A stretch of 33,233 bases of DNA from Candidatus Woesearchaeota archaeon (GTDB lineage: Archaea > Nanobdellota > Nanobdellia > Woesearchaeales > UBA10216). This document shows, piece after piece, positions 6,929 through 12,979 of the stretch. The first letter of the stretch is position 1. Every line of letters begins with the position of its first letter. The notes below the pieces were generated by a model. That model saw only the letters and a program-made list of their open reading frames with translations, had not been told where the DNA came from and did no database searches. Location: NCBI GenBank assembly GCA_018303115.1, contig JAGVYT010000028.1, positions 1-33,233 of the forward strand, in the 5' to 3' direction. The position numbers and the translations under genes are program-made.

Positions 6929-7245
6929 TGTTCCAGAAATTCTCTATGGCCTTTTTTTACCGGCTTTTCGTGCTTTATTTCCTGTGCCACTTTTTTAAAC
7001 ATCTCTACTTGTTTCTCGGAGAGGTTGCCAAAACGAAGGTAGCTTGACTTTATGTTCCTCAAAAACCCTGATTTTTCATACAATGTTTTATCAATGTCAA
7101 ACAGCTTCTTGAATTTCCCGTCCTTAATAGGCCTGGCAATCTCCTTCATCTTGCACTTAACGCACACAGGATTTCGGTCCTTCCAAGTAACAATGGCATA
7201 ATCCTTCCTGCACACTATGCACTTCTGCTTGTAGGAATATCTCAT
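6898..7245 (-). CDS. Small zinc-ribbon protein of unknown function
   Basis: A 115-aa protein. Two CxxC pairs, CIVC at about 9-12 and CVKC at about 28-31, form a probable zinc ribbon at the N-terminus. The rest is a lysine-rich helical region (KKLFDIDKTLYEKSGFLRNI and later FGNLSEKQVEMFKKVAQEI). I do not recognise the family. The ATG overlaps the TGA of the SDR gene (ATGA at 7242-7245), so the two are translationally coupled and likely co-transcribed. The last codons are built from a perfect 9-bp hairpin that belongs to the paired-hairpin repeat, so the repeat appears to have supplied or replaced the C-terminal end. Confidence 0.75.
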   Translation of the reverse strand: MRYSYKQKCIVCRKDYAIVTWKDRNPVCVKCKMKEIARPIKDGKFKKLFDIDKTLYEKSGFLRNIKSSYLRFGNLSEKQVEMFKKVAQEIKHEKPVKKGHREFLEQEIPLEFLRF

Positions 7246-8075
7246 TTTAGCATGTCAACGTAAAACTTTACTAATTGGTCTCCTGTAAGCTCCTTGAGCT
7301 TTTCTCCAGCCGCGTTTCTCACCCAGTCGCTTGTCTGGTATCGCAAATGCGGCTTCTCGGCAGTTACTGCTTCGTTAATCAGGGCTGCAATCTCTTCAGG
7401 CTTCTGCGCATCCCTAAAGCGCTTGTTTCTGTTGGCTATCATTTTTTCAGTGACTTTTTTGTAAAGCTCAACGCCTTTCATCCGCTCCCCGACTTTCATT
7501 GACCCCTTGTTAAACTGGGTTGCCACAGGACCCGGCTCTATAAGGCTCATCCTTATGCCTGCCAATGCCATTGTTGGAGCCATTGCCTCTGTAAGCCCCT
7601 CAACAGCAAATTTTGACGCATTATATAGGTCAGAAGTAGGCATTGCCTTTATGCCTGCTATGCTGCTGACGTTTATTATGTGGCCTGATTTTTGCTTTCT
7701 CATGCAGGGCAGCACAGCCTGCGTCACCCTCAATAAGCCAAAGAAGTTAACTTCAAACTCATCCTTCGCCTGCTCAATTGTAACAGTCTCCGCTGGCCCC
7801 ATAAGGCCGTAGCCGGCATTGTTTATTAGAACGTCTATCCTGCCCTCCTTGGCTATTACCTGCTCAACAGCATTAGTAACAGATTCGTCATCAGTAACAT
7901 CCAACTGGAGAATTTCAACAGAAGCGTTTTCCTTTTCAGCTGCTGCAACCAAATTGTCCTTCTTGCCAAAATCCCTCACTGAAGCATAAACCCTACTGCC
8001 TTTCTTAGAAAGAAAAACGGCTGTAGCAAGGCCTATTCCAGAAGAGCATCCTGTAATCAGCACAACTTTTGACAT
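7242..8075 (-). CDS. Short-chain dehydrogenase/reductase (SDR)
   Basis: A 277-aa classical SDR. The cofactor motif TGCSSGIG is at residues 8-15, the structural NNAG is near 88-91, and the active-site pattern is a Ser in NVSSIAGI followed by YNASK near 155-159; PGPVAT follows the active site as usual. The protein would reduce or oxidise a carbonyl/hydroxyl group using NAD(P)H; the substrate cannot be read from the sequence. A TATA-like TTATAAAAGG at about 8109-8118 and a weak Shine-Dalgarno (GTGGT) before the ATG suggest a short 5' UTR. It is co-transcribed with the zinc-ribbon gene downstream through a 4-bp overlap. Confidence 0.92.
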   Translation of the reverse strand: MSKVVLITGCSSGIGLATAVFLSKKGSRVYASVRDFGKKDNLVAAAEKENASVEILQLDVTDDESVTNAVEQVIAKEGRIDVLINNAGYGLMGPAETVTIEQAKDEFEVNFFGLLRVTQAVLPCMRKQKSGHIINVSSIAGIKAMPTSDLYNASKFAVEGLTEAMAPTMALAGIRMSLIEPGPVATQFNKGSMKVGERMKGVELYKKVTEKMIANRNKRFRDAQKPEEIAALINEAVTAEKPHLRYQTSDWVRNAAGEKLKELTGDQLVKFYVDMLK

Positions 8076-8126
8076 CTTACCACTCTAAAATAAAAAGAAT
8101 CGGCCTTTTATAAGTGTTTTCAAAAT

Positions 8127-8192
8127 ATAGCCCCGGGCATATCCTCACTTGCGTTCGGGACGCCCAGGTCTATTCGCTTTGCTCATAGCCCC
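8127..8192. repeat. 66-bp direct repeat, left copy
   Basis: Identical base for base to 8950-9015. It starts with ATAGCCCCGGGC, which equals the 3' end of the tRNA-Gln gene read on the plus strand (9008-9019), and ends with a second partial copy, ATAGCCCC. Similarity stops sharply on both sides (T versus A before it, A versus G after it). Confidence 0.95.
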
Positions 8193-8230
8193 ACCATGAC
8201 AGGCCATGTTTTTGTCAACAGCCAGGGCTT

Positions 8231-8563
8231 TCAAGCCACTCTGACTTCAAAACTGGACTCGTCCTCTCCTTTCAATATAAGACCACCACCCTTTTGAATG
8301 CTATAGAACTGGGCAAATTCCTTAGGTATCCTCACCATTAAGGCTTCTCCAAGCTTTCCGACCTTTACAGGAATTCCATGCCTTAGCTTGTTAAATATGA
8401 GCATTTTCTGGGCATCTTCAGAGTGCAGCACGGTCTCATTACATTTCGGGCATGCCCAAGCCCTGACAACCATTCCTTCAACTACCACTTTTGCCTTACC
8501 CATCTTGCAGTTATCATTCTGGCAAAAATGTTCTGCTTCCCAAATGTTACGCTTCATTTTCAT
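8231..8563 (-). CDS. Antitoxin-like protein: zinc finger plus AbrB-like domain
   Basis: A protein of about 110 aa. The N-terminal half has four cysteines in two pairs (CQNDNC and CPKC) like the zinc-binding domain of MqsA/YgiT-type antitoxins. The C-terminal half (VGKLGEALMVRIPKEFAQF, then GGGLILKGEDESSFEVRV) looks like a SpoVT/AbrB swapped-hairpin DNA-binding domain. I chose the ATG at 8563 because GGAGG lies about 6 bases before it and it overlaps the upstream stop (TGATG); a GTG three bases upstream is the alternative. It follows the DUF4258-like gene, the gene order of MqsR/MqsA-type and DUF4258/YgiT pairs. It probably neutralises its neighbour and represses the shared promoter; that role is inference from domain and context. 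Confidence 0.75.
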   Translation of the reverse strand: MKMKRNIWEAEHFCQNDNCKMGKAKVVVEGMVVRAWACPKCNETVLHSEDAQKMLIFNKLRHGIPVKVGKLGEALMVRIPKEFAQFYSIQKGGGLILKGEDESSFEVRVA

Positions 8564-8865
8564 CACTCCCTCCGCTTATGCTTCCTCGAATAAGTAAACT
8601 TGCCAACATGAATCAGCCTCCACACGTCCTCCTGAAAACCATCAAGGTACCTTACACTTGTTTGAGCAACAACAGTCTTAAAAACCTTATTTCCTTTCCT
8701 CAAGCACCGCTCAACTATTCCTTTCTTTCTTTTACCAGTGCCACAATCATAACCATCCTCAAGTATCTCCACAACATCGTTCAAATCTATGTTCTCAGAC
8801 ATTGATTCCCTGCAAGCTGCCAAAGTGATTTCAATTCTAAGGCCCTTATACCTGACGTCAAACAT
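8563..8865 (-). CDS. DUF4258-like putative toxin
   Basis: A compact 100-aa basic protein: MFDVRYKGLRIEITLAACRE, then DLNDVVEILEDGYDCGTGKRKKGIVERCL, then VFKTVVAQTSVRYLDGFQEDVWRLIHVGKF. An N-terminal helix, a 'VVEILEDGYD' turn and a final strand with a 'vWrlIHVG' pattern recall DUF4258/RelE-type small proteins, many of which are mRNA interferase toxins. The assignment is by overall pattern only. A good Shine-Dalgarno (GAGGGTG) lies about 8 bases before the ATG. It is the first gene of a two-gene operon with the zinc-finger/AbrB gene and sits behind a palindromic operator candidate. Confidence 0.65.
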   Translation of the reverse strand: MFDVRYKGLRIEITLAACRESMSENIDLNDVVEILEDGYDCGTGKRKKGIVERCLRKGNKVFKTVVAQTSVRYLDGFQEDVWRLIHVGKFTYSRKHKRRE

Positions 8866-8881
8866 AAAGCACCCTCAAATA

Positions 8882-8925
8882 GTATCATAAATGATATCAT
8901 AATAGGTATCCTTATATTAATATTT
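8882..8925 (-). promoter_or_regulatory. Promoter and operator candidate of the toxin-antitoxin-like pair
   Basis: ATGATATCAT at 8891-8900 is a 10-bp perfect palindrome, with another TATCAT at 8883-8888 and GGTATCC nearby at 8904-8910. On the minus strand the AT-rich ATATTAATATAAG at about 8911-8923 is a plausible TATA box. The palindromes then fall between promoter and start codon (8865), a natural place for autorepression. Confidence 0.5.
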
Positions 8926-8949
8926 TTCGGTTTTTGTGCGGAATCAAGA

Positions 8950-9015
8950 ATAGCCCCGGGCATATCCTCACTTGCGTTCGGGACGCCCAGGTCTATTCGC
9001 TTTGCTCATAGCCCC
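8950..9015. repeat. 66-bp direct repeat, right copy
   Basis: Identical to 8127-8192. Its last 6 bases are inside the tRNA-Gln acceptor stem (tRNA minus strand, 9010-9110). Its first 12 bases repeat that same tRNA end 58 bp further away, so the tRNA 3' end is present as a full copy and as partial copies at 8950, 8185 and 8127. Confidence 0.95.
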
Positions 9016-9110
9016 GGGCGGATTCGAACCGCCGTCAACGGCTCCAAAGGCCGCTATGAGTCGGCTCTAAGTTAATTAATAGCTTAAATTTGCCACTACA
9101 CCACGGGGCT
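9009..9110 (-). tRNA. tRNA-Gln(UUG) with an insert/intron in the D-loop
   Basis: The minus strand gives a 7-bp acceptor stem AGCCCCG/CGGGGCT with discriminator A and no encoded CCA. The anticodon arm is GCGGC-CTTTGGA-GCCGT, anticodon TTG (Gln). The variable loop is TGAC, and the T-arm GGCGG-TTCGAAT-CCGCC. The 5' sequence GTGGTGTAGTGGC is typical of archaeal tRNA-Gln. Between AGTGGC and the D-stem 3' side (TCAT) there are about 28 extra nucleotides, AT-rich, containing TTTAAG...CTTAGA as a 6-bp stem. They are best explained as an intron in the D-loop at a non-canonical position; exact splice sites are not resolved. Removing about 28 nt leaves a normal 74-nt tRNA. Confidence 0.88.
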
Positions 9111-9125
9111 ATAACTATTAAGGAC

Positions 9126-10523
9126 TCATAACTGTCTTTTAAAGGTTGCTACTTTCGCTGGTTTGGGTTTTTTGCTGCGTTTCTTGCCTTTTCTTTTTTT
9201 ATTTTTAGCAGGAACAGCGGTTTTTTTAACTGCTGCACTTATGTTTGCCTTTGCAGCCTGTTTTTGAAAATTTTTAAGGAGTGCCTTGTCTGTTTTTGCT
9301 GATGCCTTTTTCCCGAATAATTTCGACAGGAACTCGTTTGCACCTTTATACTTGCCATTCTTAACAAGGAAAACCATCAAAGTGGTTATCGCAATTGTGA
9401 AGAAGATTGCTGAAAAAACTGGTGTTAAAAGCTGCTCTGTAAATTGAATCCCCTCCTGCATAGGGACTTGGGCCAGCACAGCTGCTGCCAGGCCTTTTGG
9501 CACTATCACTTCCATGAGTGGTTTGTCTTTTGGGCTTTCCTGCGGTTTAAAGACAAGCTTCACAGGGATGGGCCTTATAAGGAACACAGCCACTGCAATA
9601 ACCAGCCCAATCAAAATCGGCTGCAATTGTGCCAGGCTTGTAAGGATGCCTATGTAAACAAAGAAAAAGGTCTTGACGAAAAAGGATATCTGGGAGAAGA
9701 AAGCCCTTGCTGATGAGGATAGTGGGTCTACGTCTTCCCCTTCAGCCAGGGAAAGTATTTTTCGTGAGTTTCCAATCACTATTCCGAAAGTAAGCCCTGC
9801 TATTGCCCCGCTTGACTGTGCAAATTCTGTCAGCCCAAAGACTATAAGCAGCACGCCTATGGTGGAAATATAAGATTTACTTAGAAGCTCAAATCTTTCC
9901 AGAAGGAGTATCCATAAAAAGCCCGTTACGCCTCCGACAAATATGGCTATGGCAAAGCTGCCGAATAGTGAATTCAGAACACCTCCCAGGTTAATGCTTT
10001 GAAGCTTGACTATCTGAATTATAGTGAGGGTTGCAACAATGCATAAAACGTCTGTAAAAGCGGATTCCAGTATGAGGACGAGCGAGTTGTCCTTGCCCAT
10101 GTGAAGCCTTTTCACTATAGGAACAACTACTGCCGAGCTTGTTCCGCCTAGTATTGTTCCCAAAAGAAGCGAGTTTGCAAGGCTCCAGCCGAAGTATTTT
10201 GCTATAATGGTTATCACAAGGACAGTGAGAACGAAATTAACAACGGTTATTGTAGTTGCGCCGTACATGCTCCTCATTAAATCCTTTATTCTGATGTGCA
10301 GCCCGCCTTCAAAAAGTATGAATAACAATGCAAACGCCGTAAATATGGAAGCAGCGTATCCAAGCGAGTCGGGCCTTACAAACTGAAGTATTGGGCCGAG
10401 AAGCAATCCTATCAGTATCAGCCATAAAACATCAGGTATGTTTGTTTTGGAAAATATCCAGTCGCTGAGAAAACCGAGTATTATGATTATGCCTGCCGCT
10501 GCAAAAATGGCGTCAACACTCAT
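9126..10523 (-). CDS. Cation/proton antiporter (CPA family) with basic C-terminal tail
   Basis: A 465-aa integral membrane protein with about 12 hydrophobic segments. It opens with IFAAAGIIIILGFLSDWIF and contains TNIPDVLWLILIGLLLGPIL, typical of the Na+(K+)/H+ exchanger superfamily. The segment GTILGGTSSAVVVPIVKRL and the later ESAFTDVLCIVATLTI correspond to the two core helices. The ion-site pair reads Thr-Asp where CPA1 proteins usually have Asn-Asp and CPA2 Asp-Asp. After the last membrane helix, about 75 residues are very rich in Lys and Ala, ending KKPKPAKVATFKRQL, and should be cytoplasmic. A TATA-like stretch shared with nreA (10555-10571) lies upstream. The ion specificity is not readable. 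Confidence 0.88.
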   Translation of the reverse strand: MSVDAIFAAAGIIIILGFLSDWIFSKTNIPDVLWLILIGLLLGPILQFVRPDSLGYAASIFTAFALLFILFEGGLHIRIKDLMRSMYGATTITVVNFVLTVLVITIIAKYFGWSLANSLLLGTILGGTSSAVVVPIVKRLHMGKDNSLVLILESAFTDVLCIVATLTIIQIVKLQSINLGGVLNSLFGSFAIAIFVGGVTGFLWILLLERFELLSKSYISTIGVLLIVFGLTEFAQSSGAIAGLTFGIVIGNSRKILSLAEGEDVDPLSSSARAFFSQISFFVKTFFFVYIGILTSLAQLQPILIGLVIAVAVFLIRPIPVKLVFKPQESPKDKPLMEVIVPKGLAAAVLAQVPMQEGIQFTEQLLTPVFSAIFFTIAITTLMVFLVKNGKYKGANEFLSKLFGKKASAKTDKALLKNFQKQAAKANISAAVKKTAVPAKNKKRKGKKRSKKPKPAKVATFKRQL

Positions 10524-10554
10524 GCTTGCCTCTTTTTACGCAGATATTCGGTTA

Positions 10555-10571
10555 TTCTGTTTTTAAATATT
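10555..10571. promoter_or_regulatory. Shared AT-rich promoter core between antiporter and NreA genes
   Basis: TTTTTAAATATTT reads as a TATA-like box on both strands. It is about 40 bp from the minus-strand start at 10523, which has GAGG before it, and about 48 bp from the plus-strand start at 10613. Both mRNAs would carry short 5' UTRs. Confidence 0.45.
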
Positions 10572-10612
10572 TGCACAAACTTTTTTTAGTCGCACTTCCT
10601 GGTCATTGCAAT

Positions 10613-11830
10613 ATGATGCTTCGTCAAAAGGGATTTGTAAGAACTGAACACCATCCGTTCAGGACATGCGACAATTTCAACTGCCCTGTCTGCGTTAAGT
10701 CAATTGCAAAGTTCAAAGTAAAGCCGAAGCTAAACCGCGAGCAGTTCTTTGGGAGCAGCCCTGCCCCTTTTGTCGGCAGGTTCGGCTACCCTTTTGTCAA
10801 TGTAGGTGTTTTAAGCCCGCCGGAAGTAACAGAGGACGCGTGGCTCTATGACGCCCCGAGATTTTGGTCTGCCAACCGGTTTCAGATACCGCAGATAGTT
10901 GATTACCGCTCATCACTCATAAATTCCCACTTGAAATCGCACGTTAAAAGCAGCTGCAAACTTCAGGAGATAAGCCGGGAAGTCGGAATGGCTGCCATGC
11001 CGGTAGAGCTTGAGATTTTTCTTAAGTCAAAACCGGTATTGCGCATGAGTAGCGACTCTTCTGCCGCTCCAATCGGGCCTTCTGCTGAGGTTAAAAACGC
11101 GAGAATAACTTCAAATCCCAAAATTCCGCAAAAAGTTGAAAAGGTTTATTCTGATACAGACTTGAAAGCTGCCGAAGCAATCAATTACCTCTACAGCTCT
11201 GGCTTTGATGAGAATTTCCTTACTAGAATTTTGTCAGTGGGTGCAGTCGGGTTAAAAGCGAGCAGAAAACTTGTTCCCACTCGCTGGAGTATTACGGCGT
11301 CAGATGATATTCTGGGAAAGCAGATTATAACAACAATAAAAGACTATAATATCAGTAGCGATTATGAATTGCATTTTGGCGGCTATCTTGGGAATTACTA
11401 TGCTGTGATGCTTTTCCCTGACGTATGGGGTTACGAGCTTTTTGAAACCCTGGCCGGCTATGGCGGTTACAGCACCGATTACGAGTCTTACGGGGGCCGC
11501 AAATATTACGCAGATGAAACTGCAGGCGGTTATTATGCTGCAAGGCTCCCTGTCCTGGAAAAGCTAAGGCAGCTCAAAAGGCAGGCTTCAGTGTTAGTGA
11601 TAAGGCTCATAACCGGCGAATATACTGTGCCATTGGGCGTTTGGGTTTGCCGCCAGGCCATTAGGAAAGCCCTTGAATCAAAGCCGATAAAATTCCCGTC
11701 AAGGGAATTAATGCTTGGTTACGTCTCTGATTTTGTTAAGAACAGATTCAACCATGACATCAGCAACATAATTAAGAACAGCAGGCTGTTAAAAAACATA
11801 AAAACGCAGAAAAAACTGACAAGCTTCTAG
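10613..11830 (+). CDS. nreA: Nre-family archaeal DNA repair protein
   Basis: A 405-aa protein matching the archaeal NreA/NreB family. It has a cysteine cluster CDNFNCPVC near residue 20 (putative zinc site); FVGRFGYPFVNVGVLSPP and WLYDAPRFW, the hallmark N-terminal domain; SREVGMAAMPVELEI; and a long C-terminal domain with LGNYYAVMLFPDVWGYE and VPLGVWVCRQAIRKAL. The last seven residues are QKKLTSF, a QxxLxxF PCNA-interacting (PIP) motif, as reported for this family, which acts in DNA damage repair with PCNA. The frame is open upstream to 10526, but family similarity begins at MLRQKGFVRTEHHPF, so the start is ATG 10613 or 10616. It converges with the THUMP gene and their ends overlap by 4 bp. 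Confidence 0.93.
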   Translation: MMLRQKGFVRTEHHPFRTCDNFNCPVCVKSIAKFKVKPKLNREQFFGSSPAPFVGRFGYPFVNVGVLSPPEVTEDAWLYDAPRFWSANRFQIPQIVDYRSSLINSHLKSHVKSSCKLQEISREVGMAAMPVELEIFLKSKPVLRMSSDSSAAPIGPSAEVKNARITSNPKIPQKVEKVYSDTDLKAAEAINYLYSSGFDENFLTRILSVGAVGLKASRKLVPTRWSITASDDILGKQIITTIKDYNISSDYELHFGGYLGNYYAVMLFPDVWGYELFETLAGYGGYSTDYESYGGRKYYADETAGGYYAARLPVLEKLRQLKRQASVLVIRLITGEYTVPLGVWVCRQAIRKALESKPIKFPSRELMLGYVSDFVKNRFNHDISNIIKNSRLLKNIKTQKKLTSF

Positions 11831-12525
11831 GTCTCTTCCTTTACACCTACAATGTCCAGGAGGTCTTTTGGCTCCAGCAGGGAAATGCCTGCTTCGTTCC
11901 CTATGATTTCAACCTGGACTATTTTCTGCGGGTTGTTCAAATCAACGTTTTCGCGGTCAATAACGTCTGTGAGCTTTATGATAAGCTCCTTTCCGCCAAG
12001 TTTGTCCCAATGCCTTTTGCTGATGTTCATTTTCCAGCGCTCTTTCTCTTCGATGCTGGAAGCAAGCGGTTTTATGTTCTTCTGCATTTCCGGAACGCCT
12101 GACTTGCACCACAAATCCACAGGAATGTAATGATGCGTTACAACGAAAAGGTTGGGGTCTGCCCTGCACAAATCGCGAAGCCTTCCTACAACCTTTCTTG
12201 CGTCGCTGACAGCAGCCTTGAACAGGCCTTCAATTCCTGAAGATGCCACTTTGGGCTTTTCGCCTATCTTCCTGAGAACAGCGTTAAGCTCGTTTTCAGC
12301 AGTGCCGGCATGGTTTTGGTCAAAGGTTACTATTAGGTTGAACTTGCCAGTCGCTTTTGCCTGCTCAGCAGCTTTTGCTGGTTTCTTCTTTGCAGTCTTC
12401 CTTGCAGCAGACTTTTTCTTAGCAGATTTCTTAACGCCTTTCTTGGCTTTAGCTTTCTTAGAAACACTCCTCTTGGCCTTAGCAGCCGCTTTTTTCCTTC
12501 TACCCACCTTCTTCTTTTTAGCCAT
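11827..12525 (-). CDS. THUMP-domain protein (Tan1-like) with histone-H1-like tail
   Basis: A 232-aa protein. Residues 1 to about 60 are an extreme Lys/Ala tail (MAKKKKVGRRKKAAAKAKRS and onward) resembling histone H1 or other nucleic-acid-coating tails. From about residue 62 (KFNLIVTFDQNHAGTAENEL) a THUMP domain follows: FKAAVSDARKVVGRLRDLC, then KRHWDKLGGKELIIKLTDVID and NNPQKIVQVEIIGNEAGISL. THUMP-only proteins of the Tan1 type assist tRNA modification (N4-acetylcytidine in eukaryotes); that role here is inference. I chose the ATG at 12525 rather than 12546 because GGGGTGATG, a near-perfect Shine-Dalgarno sequence, ends about 5 bases before it. A TATA-like AAATAAATAC near 12570 suggests a 5' UTR of about 20 nt. 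Confidence 0.85.
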   Translation of the reverse strand: MAKKKKVGRRKKAAAKAKRSVSKKAKAKKGVKKSAKKKSAARKTAKKKPAKAAEQAKATGKFNLIVTFDQNHAGTAENELNAVLRKIGEKPKVASSGIEGLFKAAVSDARKVVGRLRDLCRADPNLFVVTHHYIPVDLWCKSGVPEMQKNIKPLASSIEEKERWKMNISKRHWDKLGGKELIIKLTDVIDRENVDLNNPQKIVQVEIIGNEAGISLLEPKDLLDIVGVKEET

Positions 12526-12656
12526 AAAAGCATCACCCCACTGCAAAAACCGCTAATCCGGACGTATTTATTTGTTTCGGTTCAGCACAGGTCTTATCAG
12601 CCCCTGCTTAAAACATGGGAAAAATTTTAAATATATGAGCGTTATTTTAATCTCCA

Positions 12657-12977
12657 ATGAACTTGTTCAGTCATCAGGAGAAACTCAGAGAGATTATGAA
12701 AGATATAGAAGTTAAACAAAATTTTGGAAAGGCTATGAATGCCCTGAAAGCTCACAGAGGGGTTGCTTTTCATGAAAAAGCTGAATTGAGAATTCTTTAT
12801 AAGCTTATTACGAATTATGCAAAGAACATAGATGCTGCATTAGCGCTTTTGGAACAGGCAGAAGACACAGAGCATAAAAAACAAGCTGCGAGTTTTGTAA
12901 ATAAGGCCTTCCAAATAGTTGCTGAGATGAGGGATGTATTAAGGGGAATAGAAATAGACGAAAAGAAAGAGGAATAG
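12657..12977 (+). CDS. Small helical protein of unknown function
   Basis: A 106-aa, charged, almost wholly helical protein (QEKLREIMKDIEVKQNFGKA, later AALALLEQAEDTEHKKQAA) ending in EIDEKKEE. I do not recognise a family. The helices have heptad-like spacing of Leu/Ile/Ala and could form a helical bundle. A strong TATA box, TTTTAAATATA at 12625-12635, lies about 27 bp before the ATG, so the mRNA is leaderless and the start well supported. It converges with alaS with only 2 bp between the stops. Confidence 0.75.
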   Translation: MNLFSHQEKLREIMKDIEVKQNFGKAMNALKAHRGVAFHEKAELRILYKLITNYAKNIDAALALLEQAEDTEHKKQAASFVNKAFQIVAEMRDVLRGIEIDEKKEE

Positions 12978-12979
12978 GC

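Larger units (their letters stand above)
8127..9015. mobile_element. Toxin-antitoxin-like islet at the tRNA-Gln 3' end
   Basis: A 757-bp segment (8193-8949) holding only the two-gene toxin-antitoxin-like pair is framed by 66-bp perfect direct repeats. The right repeat ends inside the 3' end of tRNA-Gln, and each repeat itself begins with a 12-bp copy of that tRNA end. This is how integrated elements look after recombination at a tRNA 3' end, but there is no integrase or other mobility gene, so a tandem duplication around the pair is equally possible. Confidence 0.45.

Noticed and set aside
8127-9015. CRISPR repeats
   Set aside because: Only two copies of 66 bp, separated by 757 bp containing genes, and no cas gene nearby; the repeats carry a tRNA end.
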